Origin: Chryseobacterium sp. Tr-659
GTDB taxonomy: Bacteria > Bacteroidota > Bacteroidia > Flavobacteriales > Weeksellaceae
Assembly (NCBI RefSeq): GCF_011752975.1
Contig: NZ_VWWP01000001.1
Location: 868,001-932,000 of the forward strand
Reading direction: 5' to 3'
Length of the DNA stretch: 64,000 nucleotides
In this document: piece by piece, positions 1-7,756 of the stretch
How positions within the stretch are numbered: position 1 is the stretch's first letter
How the letters are laid out: each line of letters starts with the position of its first letter
Notes under the pieces: generated by a model
The model's input: only the letters and a program-made list of their open reading frames with translations
Database searches by the model: none
What the model was told of the DNA's origin: nothing
Made by a program: the position numbers and the translations under genes

Positions 1-82
1 TAATTATTTTTAATAAGTTAAAAAACAATTGTATAGATTAGGTAAGATTATTGCTGCTATTTTAGCACTAAAATTGAATGAA

Positions 83-1012
83 ATGAAAAATATTTTTCTC
101 TTTCTTTTATTTTTCTATAATCTGTTTTCTGCACAAAACGGATATTCAAACCAAGATCAATTGCCTTCCATTTATCTTTGGACTAAAATTCCTGATGGGC
201 CAGGGCCAGGTGGTGAAACAATCACTTCCACCAAAGGTTCTCTTACGCATATCAGCACACCAAAACTTATTATTCATCAACCCAAAACTCCCAACGGAAT
301 AGCGATTCTAGTCATCAGCGGCGGCGGATACGCTCATATTGAATCCGGATCCGAAGGATATCCTGCAGGAGAATGGCTGAAATCTCTGGGAATTACGGCT
401 TTTGAGCTTCAATACAGGCTTCCGGAAGAAAACTGGGCAACCAGATCAGTCCCTTTTCAGGATGCACAGCGCGCCTTACGAATTATCAGGAAAAATGCAG
501 GAAAATATAAAATAAACCCCGATAAAATCGGAGTGCTCGGATTTTCGGCAGGCGGCCATCTTGCAGGCTATATTTCCTCTACATTTAATACCGTTTATTA
601 TCCACCTCAGGACGACATCGATTTGGTTTCTGCTCAACCTGATTTTACAGCAATGATCTATCCGGTAGTATCAATGCTGCCGCCTAATAATATAACTCAT
701 TCATTTAAATCCTTATTAGGAAAAAATTCTAATACACAAGATCAGACGAAACTTTCTGTTGAAAAGCAGGTAAATGCGCAAACTCCTGTCACTTTTCTTG
801 CCCAATCAGAAGACGATCCGGTTTCTCCCGTAGAAAATAGTATATTGATGTATCAGGCATTGAAAAATAATAAGGTACCTGTTGAACTTCATTTATTTCA
901 GTCAGGAGGACATGGCTGGGGGCTCGGAAAAAAAGGAACTAATACCGTTGAATGGACGGATCTCTTTCTAAAATGGTTAAAGGTCAACGGGATTTACAAT
1001 AATGCAGACTAG
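83..1012 (+). CDS. Secreted alpha/beta-hydrolase (acetyl-esterase-like)
   Basis: A 309-residue exported hydrolase of the carbohydrate-esterase/BD-FAE type. The start is set at 83 because a typical signal peptide begins there (MKNIFLFLLFF, ending FSAQ); an upstream in-frame start at 29 would add an unlikely charged extension. The oxyanion-type ISGGGYAH motif lies near residue 80, the nucleophile elbow GFSAGG near residue 165, a likely acid in SEDDPVSP and the catalytic His in GGHGWG near the C-terminus. Family members remove acetyl groups from sugars or small esters in the periplasm; the substrate cannot be told from sequence. It is a single gene facing the convergent EamA transporter. Confidence 0.8.
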   Translation: MKNIFLFLLFFYNLFSAQNGYSNQDQLPSIYLWTKIPDGPGPGGETITSTKGSLTHISTPKLIIHQPKTPNGIAILVISGGGYAHIESGSEGYPAGEWLKSLGITAFELQYRLPEENWATRSVPFQDAQRALRIIRKNAGKYKINPDKIGVLGFSAGGHLAGYISSTFNTVYYPPQDDIDLVSAQPDFTAMIYPVVSMLPPNNITHSFKSLLGKNSNTQDQTKLSVEKQVNAQTPVTFLAQSEDDPVSPVENSILMYQALKNNKVPVELHLFQSGGHGWGLGKKGTNTVEWTDLFLKWLKVNGIYNNAD

Positions 1013-1051
1013 GTTTTGAGGGGTAATCCTCTTTAAGAAAATCAGTGTACA

Positions 1052-1957
1052 TTATTCTGCTTTTTGTCTTTTAAACATTTCCGGTCTGTAATTGATGATG
1101 AAAACGCCACAGATAATTAACGCTGCTGCGAGAATGAATTTAAAGGAAACCTGCTCATCCATAATCAGCCAGCCCAAAAATATGGCAATAATAGTGTTGA
1201 TGTAAGCCAGAATAGAAACCTGTACAGGAGAAATTTTTGTTAAAGCATAATGGAAGGCAAAAAAAGCGGCCACAGAACCAAAAATGGAAAGATAAAGCAT
1301 GGCCGAAATACTTTTTGCAGTCCAGTTTCCAAAATTATAATTTTCCGAAAACAGAAATGCCAAGAGGATTTGAACGATACCTGCAAACAAAAACTGATAA
1401 AACAGATTCAATGTTATATTTCCGCTTTGAATATTTAATTTTTTAGTGAAAATTGTTCCGGAAGCCCATCCTGCAATCGCACAGAATAAAAAGATCATTC
1501 CCATTCTGTACTTCGGATTAGCGAGATCTTCAAGTCCGTCCCAGAATATAAAAAGAACTCCACTGAAGCACATCAGAACACCGGCAAGGGCTTTTAGGCT
1601 GAATTTCTGCAATCCGACTGCCACACTTCCAAGGAAAACAAGAATAGGGGAGCAGGCACTGATCAGTGATGCAAGGCTGCTCGATACGGTTTCTTCTGCT
1701 ACAGTAGTCATTCCGTTGGCGATTACCAGCATCAGAGAAGCAAAAATAATCTGATACCCTAAGCTTTTCCAGCCAATCCATTTGAATTCTTTTTTTGAAA
1801 GTAGAATAAAAAGCATAATAACAGAAGCCAGAAACTGGCGGATTCCTGCTACAAACCATGCGGGGATGGTTTCCACTGCCACACGGATGGCCAAAAAAGT
1901 AGTTCCCCAGACAATAGCTACCGTGAGAACTGCGAAAATAAGTTTATAATCTTTCAA
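1052..1957 (-). CDS. EamA/DMT-family transporter
   Basis: A 301-residue inner-membrane protein with about ten hydrophobic segments arranged as two EamA repeats. The opening segment (AVLTVAIVWGTTFLAIR) and the second repeat (FLFCAIAGWASGTIFTKK) show the usual pattern of the drug/metabolite transporter superfamily. Length is normal for the family. Members export metabolites or amino acids; this one cannot be assigned a substrate. It is convergent with the upstream esterase and divergent from purE. Confidence 0.85.
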   Translation of the reverse strand: MKDYKLIFAVLTVAIVWGTTFLAIRVAVETIPAWFVAGIRQFLASVIMLFILLSKKEFKWIGWKSLGYQIIFASLMLVIANGMTTVAEETVSSSLASLISACSPILVFLGSVAVGLQKFSLKALAGVLMCFSGVLFIFWDGLEDLANPKYRMGMIFLFCAIAGWASGTIFTKKLNIQSGNITLNLFYQFLFAGIVQILLAFLFSENYNFGNWTAKSISAMLYLSIFGSVAAFFAFHYALTKISPVQVSILAYINTIIAIFLGWLIMDEQVSFKFILAAALIICGVFIINYRPEMFKRQKAE

Positions 1958-2133
1958 CGTAAATCAGAGTCTAACAACCAAATTTAGCTGTTTTGAAATG
2001 AATATAATGGGTACAGTTGGTTCTATTTTCGATGATACAGATAAGATAATGAATAATAAAAAAGGAAAGTTGAAATTCCTTTTTTTGTTATTGGGCTCTT
2101 CATCAAAGCCTCCGGCTTTACAATTTAATTCTT

Positions 2134-2141
2134 TATCTTTG
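2134..2141 (+). promoter_or_regulatory. -7 element of the purE promoter
   Basis: TATCTTTG matches the Bacteroidota -7 consensus TAnnTTTG. It places a transcription start about 15 bases before the purE ATG at 2163. No clear -33 TTG is present at the usual distance. Confidence 0.5.
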
Positions 2142-2162
2142 AACATCTAATAAAAATTGAAG

Positions 2163-2666
2163 ATGGTAGGAATTATTATGGGCAGTCAGAGTGATCTGCC
2201 GATCATGGAACAGGCTGCAAATTTTCTTAAAAGTCTGGATATCCCTTATGAATTAACCGTAGTTTCAGCACACAGAACACCGGAAAGAATGTTCGATTAT
2301 GCAAAAACAGCTAAAGAAAGAGGATTGAAAGTTATTATTGCAGGAGCAGGAGGCGCGGCACATCTTCCGGGAATGGTGGCCAGCTGTACTACGCTTCCGG
2401 TGATCGGAGTTCCAATTTTATCAAGTAATTCTATCGACGGCTGGGATTCCGTATTGTCTATCCTTCAGATGCCGGGTGGTATTCCTGTAGCTACAGTAGC
2501 TTTGAACGGGGCTTTGAATGCTGGGATTTTAGCCGCAAAAATCTTAGGAAGTGCAGATACTATGGTGGCGGAAAATCTTCAGAAATACCAGGATTCTTTA
2601 AAAGATAAAGTATTGGGAACAGTGGATGACATCAAAGCACAACATCCCAATCATTTTGATCAATAA
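2163..2666 (+). CDS. purE: N5-carboxyaminoimidazole ribonucleotide mutase PurE
   Basis: A 167-residue class I PurE that converts N5-CAIR to CAIR in de novo purine synthesis. Hallmarks are the N-terminal MGSQSDLP loop, the SAHRTPERM motif carrying the catalytic His, and the GAGGAAHLPGM glycine-rich loop. The ATG at 2163 gives the normal family N-terminus; a TTG two codons earlier is less likely. No purK is adjacent. A hairpin terminator follows at once. Confidence 0.95.
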   Translation: MVGIIMGSQSDLPIMEQAANFLKSLDIPYELTVVSAHRTPERMFDYAKTAKERGLKVIIAGAGGAAHLPGMVASCTTLPVIGVPILSSNSIDGWDSVLSILQMPGGIPVATVALNGALNAGILAAKILGSADTMVAENLQKYQDSLKDKVLGTVDDIKAQHPNHFDQ

Positions 2667-2685
2667 AATATTGCTAAGTATAAAA

Positions 2686-2718
2686 AAAAACGCTTTATCA
2701 TATGATAGAGCGTTTTTT
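2686..2718 (+). terminator. Rho-independent terminator of purE
   Basis: A 10-bp stem (CGCTTTATCA / TGATAGAGCG, one G-T pair) is preceded by A9 and followed by T6. It could also work in the reverse direction for the gene at 2741. Confidence 0.8.
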
Positions 2719-2740
2719 GTGTGTATCGGTTTATGAATTT

Positions 2741-3382
2741 TCATTCCATATTTTTATCTTTTGTTAACTCAGAAAGATGATACCGTTCCAATACTTCCGG
2801 ATCTATCTTTAAATCCGGGCGGAAGTAGATAATACCTTTCACAAAATGGGCTAACAAAGCATTAGAATTGCGTATCAGAGATGTTGTTTTAAATTTTACA
2901 GGCATCGCTTTTACAATACCCGATTCGTTTTTTGTAAAAATATAAAGATCAAGATCTCCCTCAGAGTATCCTCGGTCTGTCCATAATACATCATAAAGTC
3001 CGCCTTCATTATTGGCAAAAAGTGATTCGTAGAGAAGAGATATAGGCTGGATATTTTCACCGGAATGATGCAGTCCTTTTTCATCGACCTGTATCTGGGT
3101 GTATTTCGGTTTCTTTGAGTGATATTCTGTTATAGCCATCCATATCAAAAAACAGAGAACAGGTATTGAAAAAACTAATATGATCAATTTAGTTTCAATG
3201 TCTTTTATCCAAAAAGAAAAAATAATCATGCCTGCCAGTGTACCCAATATCAATATGAAGAGACTCAGCAAAAAGATTCTTAAGATGATGGTAAGTCCTT
3301 TTGCAGTTACAGAAGATAATACAGGGAAATTTTTTTTAGACTTTAACATAATGTCTTGTAATGTATTCCATGATTGAAACAA
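2741..3382 (-). CDS. Hypothetical membrane protein, two TM helices
   Basis: A 213-residue protein I do not recognise. Two hydrophobic helices lie at about residues 28-55 and 66-86, followed by a soluble domain of about 125 residues that ends in a charged tail. The start could instead be Met12, which would shorten a polar N-terminus. The layout (two TM plus soluble C-terminal domain) resembles PH-like or YcxB-type membrane proteins, but no motif proves this. Confidence 0.6.
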   Translation of the reverse strand: MFQSWNTLQDIMLKSKKNFPVLSSVTAKGLTIILRIFLLSLFILILGTLAGMIIFSFWIKDIETKLIILVFSIPVLCFLIWMAITEYHSKKPKYTQIQVDEKGLHHSGENIQPISLLYESLFANNEGGLYDVLWTDRGYSEGDLDLYIFTKNESGIVKAMPVKFKTTSLIRNSNALLAHFVKGIIYFRPDLKIDPEVLERYHLSELTKDKNME

Positions 3383-3449
3383 TAATAAACTATATTCTTA
3401 TACCATGAATTTCGTTTTTTGATACAGCAGGAAGAAAGGATTATAGAAT

Positions 3450-3476
3450 AAAACTCTCCGGATGGGAGAGTTTTGT
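3450..3476 (-). terminator. Terminator of the YiaA/B-like gene
   Basis: AAAACTCTCC and GGGAGAGTTTT form an 11-bp stem around a 4-base loop immediately after the stop codon at 3478, with T-rich sequence on the minus strand. Confidence 0.75.
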
Positions 3477-3477
3477 T

Positions 3478-3870
3478 TTATTCCTGTAGCATATTATCTC
3501 TTGTATTTTTCTGAACAGCAATAGCCCCGAAGAGTGCCAGTAAAAATGCAAATGCATAAAAACCTTTTTCACTCGGGAGGATTGTTGCATTCCATAGCCC
3601 GATAGCCAATAATACGATGGATGATAGTGTTGCAAACCAGCAGATTCCATAATAAATATCTGTCACCTGGATGTTTTCCAATCTGTCACGAACAGCTTTT
3701 TGCAAAGAAACAACGGCAAATAAACCATAAAGAAGGATGGTGAAATAATATCCCTTCTCATTCAGCTGCATTTCTGCTCTTGCAAGACCTACAATAAAGC
3801 CAATCATTCCAGCTCCCAAGGCTACCCACGATGCAGCAACGAATGCATTCGATACTCTTTGTTTTTTCAT
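3478..3870 (-). CDS. YiaA/YiaB-family inner membrane protein
   Basis: A 130-residue protein with four TM helices formed by two copies of the YiaAB two-helix repeat. Each copy has a helix, a LNEKGYYF or PSEKGFYAF turn, then a second helix ending in QK(A/N)xRD. This internal duplication is the family signature. Function is unknown in all members I know of. It sits alone between two unrelated minus-strand genes with its own terminator. Confidence 0.8.
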   Translation of the reverse strand: MKKQRVSNAFVAASWVALGAGMIGFIVGLARAEMQLNEKGYYFTILLYGLFAVVSLQKAVRDRLENIQVTDIYYGICWFATLSSIVLLAIGLWNATILPSEKGFYAFAFLLALFGAIAVQKNTRDNMLQE

Positions 3871-4005
3871 GTATTTTCTGTTTTATTTAGGAAGGCTAAG
3901 ATATTCATTTTTTATAAATGGAGCCGTAATGAAAGTAAAATATGGGAAAAATACTGAATAGACAGATGTAATGATTTCTAAAATTCATCATTTATTGGGA
4001 AAAAT

Positions 4006-4034
4006 TCAAAAAAAACTCTCCAGAATTGGAGAGC
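4006..4034 (-). terminator. Terminator of the YD-repeat-like lipoprotein gene
   Basis: CTCTCC / GGAGAG form the stem just past the stop at 4041, followed on the minus strand by eight T in a row. Confidence 0.75.
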
Positions 4035-4040
4035 TTGCTA

Positions 4041-4841
4041 TTATTGAGTGATATATTCGTAATTATATTGAACGGAAAGGTTCCCGTCGCTTCCTTTACC
4101 CATAACCTGAACAGGCAGTCCGGAACTATTATATTGAATACTATATGTAGTAGTTTCTCCAGGGCTCCAGCTGCCATCACTATTTTTATGGCTTGATTTA
4201 TCAATCAGATAATTATTTTTACTTAGAATATAAGCTCCTCCTATCATGATTCTCAAATATTTGTTCATACTGGTAAACGGACTGAGCTTATCATCATAGG
4301 AATAGTCACTTTTATAAGTAAAACTAAGCATTCCTCCTGTTGTTCTTGTTCCAGTTAATATATTATCTCCATTATAATTATAAGTCTCACTGCCAGGATT
4401 AGAACAATCAGGAGACTGGCAAAAGGTAGAAGATGTAAGCCTGCCATTTGAGTCATAGGTATAGGTAGAACTTCTGTTATAATCTGGGTTGGAGTAAACA
4501 GCTTTACAGCTTACCAGCTTATCCGCATTGTAATAGAAAACTGTTGAATATTCTAAAACTTGTTTGGTATTGTAATAGTTTACCTTCGAAGGTTTTCCAT
4601 TGATGTACTCAAAAGTGGAAACTCTGTCCTCTGACTGCATTTTTATGAGTTCTCCCTGGTTATTATATTCCAGATTTTGTACAGAAGTTTCAGGTTTTGT
4701 AGGATTATCATAGTAAGTAGTTGTAATCTTACTTAATAATAATTTTTTTTGTGCAGGTTCATTTACAGTGTCATCATTGCTGCTACAGCTGTTAAAGAAT
4801 AGAGTAGTTCCCATTAACCCCAGAAATAAGTAGTTTTTCAT
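4041..4841 (-). CDS. Lipoprotein with YD-repeat-like strands
   Basis: A 266-residue lipoprotein. The signal peptide ends in the lipobox FFNSC, so Cys19 is the likely lipidated residue, followed by SSNDD, the acidic context typical of Bacteroidota surface-exported lipoproteins. The body has several short tandem beta motifs such as LEYNNQGELIKMQ, TYDSNGRLTSST and YNYNGDNILTGT, reminiscent of YD/RHS repeats but in a small protein with no toxin tip. This family is common in Flavobacteriia and has no assigned function. It has its own terminator. Confidence 0.75.
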   Translation of the reverse strand: MKNYLFLGLMGTTLFFNSCSSNDDTVNEPAQKKLLLSKITTTYYDNPTKPETSVQNLEYNNQGELIKMQSEDRVSTFEYINGKPSKVNYYNTKQVLEYSTVFYYNADKLVSCKAVYSNPDYNRSSTYTYDSNGRLTSSTFCQSPDCSNPGSETYNYNGDNILTGTRTTGGMLSFTYKSDYSYDDKLSPFTSMNKYLRIMIGGAYILSKNNYLIDKSSHKNSDGSWSPGETTTYSIQYNSSGLPVQVMGKGSDGNLSVQYNYEYITQ

Positions 4842-4885
4842 GTTTTTTTTGCCTGCAAAAAAAAGAATGCCAGGGTGTTTTTAAA

Positions 4886-4917
4886 TAAAAAATCCCACTA
4901 TTTCTAAATAGTGGGAT
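4886..4917 (-). terminator. Terminator of ahcY
   Basis: An 11-bp perfect stem (ATCCCACTATT / AATAGTGGGAT) with a 4-base loop, followed by six T on the minus strand, 24 bases past the ahcY stop. Confidence 0.85.
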
Positions 4918-4940
4918 AATATCATATTTTGAGTTGAATC

Positions 4941-6254
4941 TTAATATCTGTAGTATTCAGGCTTGAATGGCCCTTTTACATCTACTCCAATATACTCAGC
5001 CTGCTCCGGAGAAAGAGTTTCCAGCTCTACGCTTAATTTCTTAAGGTGTAAAGCAGCTACTTTTTCATCCAGGTGCTTAGGAAGCATATAGACTTCATTT
5101 TTATACGCAGCAGCGTTATTCCATAATTCGATCTGAGCTAACGTCTGGTTAGAGAAAGAGTTAGACATTACGAAACTTGGGTGTCCTGTAGCACAACCTA
5201 GGTTCACCAATCTTCCCTCTGCAAGGATGATCACTTCTTTTCCTTCAATCGTATAGATATCAACCTGAGGTTTTACTTCAGATTTAGTTTGTCCGTAATT
5301 TTGGTTTAGCCAAGCCATATCGATTTCATTATCGAAGTGACCGATATTACAAACGATAGCCTTATCTTTCATTTTAAGGAAGTGTTCTCCTCTTACGATG
5401 TTGAAGTTACCGGTTGTAGTAATGATAATATCTGCATTATCCACAACAGTATCTAATCTTTTTACTTCATAACCATCCATTGCAGCCTGAAGCGCACAGA
5501 TTGGATCAATCTCAGTAACCGTAACAATAGAACCAGCTCCTCTGAATGAAGCAGCAGTACCTTTACCTACGTCTCCGTATCCGCAAACTACTACTCTTTT
5601 TCCTGCCAGCATTACGTCTGTAGCTCTTCTTACAGCATCTACTGCAGATTCTTTACATCCGTATTTGTTGTCGAATTTAGACTTAGTAACTGAATCGTTT
5701 ACGTTGATTGCAGGCATTACTAAAGTTCCGTTTTTCATTCTTTCGTACAGTCTGTGTACTCCCGTAGTTGTTTCTTCGGAAAGCCCTTTGATATCTTTTG
5801 TGAACTCAGGATATTTATCAAAAACCATGTTTGTTAAATCTCCACCGTCATCAAGGATCATGTTCAATGGTTTTCTGTCTTCACCAAAGAATAAAGTCTG
5901 CTCAATACACCAGTCAAATTCCTCTTCGTTTAAACCTTTCCAGGCATAAACCGGAATTCCTGCAGCAGCAATAGCAGCGGCAGCATGGTCCTGAGTAGAG
6001 AAAATATTACAAGATGACCATGTAACTTCAGCTCCCAGTGCTACCAAAGTCTCGATAAGCACAGCAGTCTGGATCGTCATGTGAAGACATCCTGCGATTC
6101 TTGCTCCTTTAAGCGGCTGAGACGGTCCGTACTCTTCACGGATAGCCATCAAACCTGGCATTTCTGCTTCTGCAAGGGTAATTTCTTTTCTTCCCCATTC
6201 TGCAAGGGAGATATCCTTAACTTTATAAGGAACGTATTGTGTTGTAGTACTCAT
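4941..6254 (-). CDS. ahcY: S-adenosylhomocysteine hydrolase AhcY
   Basis: A 437-residue cytoplasmic enzyme that splits S-adenosylhomocysteine into adenosine and homocysteine, keeping methylation reactions running. Diagnostic stretches are [20 protein letters not shown] near the N-terminus, the [17 protein letters not shown] loop, the NAD-binding [15 protein letters not shown], and the C-terminal tail ending KPEYYRY, where Lys and Tyr reach the partner subunit's NAD site. Full length and unbroken. A -7 element lies upstream at 6295-6302. Confidence 0.97.
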   Translation of the reverse strand: MSTTTQYVPYKVKDISLAEWGRKEITLAEAEMPGLMAIREEYGPSQPLKGARIAGCLHMTIQTAVLIETLVALGAEVTWSSCNIFSTQDHAAAAIAAAGIPVYAWKGLNEEEFDWCIEQTLFFGEDRKPLNMILDDGGDLTNMVFDKYPEFTKDIKGLSEETTTGVHRLYERMKNGTLVMPAINVNDSVTKSKFDNKYGCKESAVDAVRRATDVMLAGKRVVVCGYGDVGKGTAASFRGAGSIVTVTEIDPICALQAAMDGYEVKRLDTVVDNADIIITTTGNFNIVRGEHFLKMKDKAIVCNIGHFDNEIDMAWLNQNYGQTKSEVKPQVDIYTIEGKEVIILAEGRLVNLGCATGHPSFVMSNSFSNQTLAQIELWNNAAAYKNEVYMLPKHLDEKVAALHLKKLSVELETLSPEQAEYIGVDVKGPFKPEYYRY

Positions 6255-6294
6255 ATGTAATGAATAGTTTTTAAATTCAATTGATAATGAAAGG

Positions 6295-6302
6295 CAAAAT
6301 TA
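6295..6302 (-). promoter_or_regulatory. -7 element of the ahcY promoter
   Basis: Minus-strand TAATTTTG matches TAnnTTTG, about 40 bases before the ahcY start codon. Confidence 0.45.
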
Positions 6303-6368
6303 CGATTTATAATTAAGATAAAAAAACCGGAAATCAAGTTCGGTTTTATGAGATTAAACATAAGTTAA

Positions 6369-6395
6369 AATTATTTAGTCTTAATCTAAATAATT
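6369..6395 (+). promoter_or_regulatory. Fur-box-like palindrome upstream of hugZ-like gene
   Basis: A perfect 10-bp inverted repeat, AATTATTTAG-N7-CTAAATAATT, ends 25 bases before the start codon. The TTTAG-N7-CTAAA core agrees with Fur-type operators that I recall being described in Bacteroidota. Iron regulation of the haem-related gene downstream is inferred. Confidence 0.6.
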
Positions 6396-6420
6396 ACTTT
6401 TATCCGATAAATTATACATT

Positions 6421-6939
6421 ATGAATCAAACCCATACAGAGAAGAAAGCCAAGCCGATTACTCCAAAAGTACATGAGCTGATTGCCAATACAAAAAGTGT
6501 AATTTTAGCGACTGCAGATGCGGAAGGAAATCCTAATTCCAGCTATGCTCCTTTTGTACAGATGGAGAATACGTTTTATATCCTGGTATCTTTTATGGCA
6601 AAACATACCAAAAATCTTGCAGATGGAAGAAAAACATCGGTGATGTTTATTGAAGATGAATCAGCCGCAAAGCAGATCTATGCCCGTGAACGTCTTACTC
6701 TTGAAACATCGGTCTCACAGATAGAGAGAGATTCCGAGACATGGAATAATGCCGTTACAAAGCTTAAAGAAACGCATGGTAAAGTTGTAGATGTTATTTC
6801 CGGAATGGGAGATTTTATTCTTATTGCTTTACAGCCTGTAAGAGGCTCTTATGTAAACGGATTCGGGAGTGCGTATTTTGTAGATGCGAATCTTGAAATT
6901 GTAGAACACAGAAACGATGTGAACCATCAGTCTAAATAA
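6421..6939 (+). CDS. HugZ/HutZ-family haem utilisation protein (PNPOx-like fold)
   Basis: A 172-residue split-barrel flavin/haem protein of the pyridoxamine-phosphate-oxidase-like superfamily. The ITPKVHELI opening, SVILATADAEGNPNSSYAPF strand pair, LADGRKTSVMFIEDE and the late GDFILIALQPVRGSYVNGFGSAYF block are typical of HugZ-type proteins, which bind haem and help release its iron. The start at 6421 fits both the family and the promoter region. The Fur-like palindrome just upstream supports induction under iron limitation. No haem receptor is adjacent. Confidence 0.8.
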   Translation: MNQTHTEKKAKPITPKVHELIANTKSVILATADAEGNPNSSYAPFVQMENTFYILVSFMAKHTKNLADGRKTSVMFIEDESAAKQIYARERLTLETSVSQIERDSETWNNAVTKLKETHGKVVDVISGMGDFILIALQPVRGSYVNGFGSAYFVDANLEIVEHRNDVNHQSK

Positions 6940-6945
6940 TAAGCA

Positions 6946-7081
6946 GGAAGCTGGGAGCGGGAAGCTGGAGGTTCTACCTTTTAAGCTAAGAGAATAAGGA
7001 CTTTTCATTAGGTTTTCTAACTACGTTGGGCTTTGTTTTTATTACCAAATATAAACTTCTCTCTTCGTGCTCCCGGCTTCC
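6946..7081 (+). repeat. 136-bp intergenic element with imperfect 19-bp inverted ends, copy 1
   Basis: Left end GGAAGCTGGGAGCGGGAAG (6946-6964) pairs with right end CTTCGTGCTCCCGGCTTCC (7063-7081), 16 of 19 positions complementary. A second unit of nearly the same length and end sequence lies at 19417-19550, and a lone end lies near 28850. The interior carries no open frame of note. Confidence 0.7.
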
Positions 7082-7118
7082 ATTCTTTTCATCATTTTCA
7101 CTTTCCGCTTCTTTTCAC

Positions 7119-7126
7119 TATTTTTG
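7119..7126 (+). promoter_or_regulatory. -7 element upstream of the phosphopantetheinyl transferase
   Basis: TATTTTTG matches TAnnTTTG and lies 16 bases before the ATG at 7142, which supports that start. Confidence 0.45.
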
Positions 7127-7141
7127 TCCAATAAAAAAAGA

Positions 7142-7756
7142 ATGCCCCTTTACAGAGATTTTTCCGATGATAATGCTACCATCCTTGTCTGGAAGTATGA
7201 TGAAAGCGAAGAACTTGATATCAATGAACTTCTGGAACCGGAAAATGCAGAAAAGGTAAAAGATTATCATCCTAAGAAACTTCTGGAGGTGCTGATGGTT
7301 CGTAAACTTCTGAAAGGTTTAAAACCGCATTCTAAAATTTTATATAAAGAAAGGGAACCTTTTCTCTCTCCTCAGGATGCAGAAATTTCCATTACCCATT
7401 CTTTTCCTTTTGCAGCCATTGCGATTTCTAAAAATAAAATAGGAATTGACGTCGAAAAGTTCAATCCCAAAATCTTAAGAGTGATTGATAAGTTCACTTA
7501 CGAAAACGAACGCGGATTTATTCCAGTAGATAAAGCAGATACATTTTACACTATTATATGGAGTGTAAAAGAAAGTATGTATAAAATTCACCACTCAAAA
7601 TACTGGTCTTTAAAGAAAAATTATGAGGTGAAACCTTTCGAACTGAAACATCTTCACAAAATCAGCTGCAGGGTTTATGACGAACAATTTTCAGACGAAT
7701 TTAAAGCCAGAGTAGAATTTTTTGATGATTACTGCTTTACGATTGTGGAGGAGTAG
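7142..7756 (+). CDS. 4'-phosphopantetheinyl transferase superfamily protein
   Basis: A 204-residue Sfp/AcpT-like enzyme that would move phosphopantetheine from CoA to a carrier-protein serine. The conserved core is visible: ISITHSFPFAAIAIS, then KIGIDVEKF (the GxDxE metal site) and later WSVKESMYKIH (the WxxKE(S/A) motif). The start at 7142 is preferred over an in-frame ATG at 7067 because the latter lies inside the upstream repeat element and adds a hydrophobic leader. Its stop codon overlaps the 3' end of the FUSC gene by 20 bases, tail to tail. No carrier or NRPS/PKS gene is nearby, so its target is unknown. Confidence 0.85.
   Translation: MPLYRDFSDDNATILVWKYDESEELDINELLEPENAEKVKDYHPKKLLEVLMVRKLLKGLKPHSKILYKEREPFLSPQDAEISITHSFPFAAIAISKNKIGIDVEKFNPKILRVIDKFTYENERGFIPVDKADTFYTIIWSVKESMYKIHHSKYWSLKKNYEVKPFELKHLHKISCRVYDEQFSDEFKARVEFFDDYCFTIVEE

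Noticed and set aside
2058..2085. A/T-rich hairpin (AAAAAAGGAA / TTCCTTTTTT) before purE
   Set aside because: Stem is almost all A-T, with no gene ending into it on the plus strand; weak as terminator.
1964..2146. 60-codon minus-strand frame between the EamA gene and purE
   Set aside because: It covers the purE promoter and an AT-rich hairpin; no family features.
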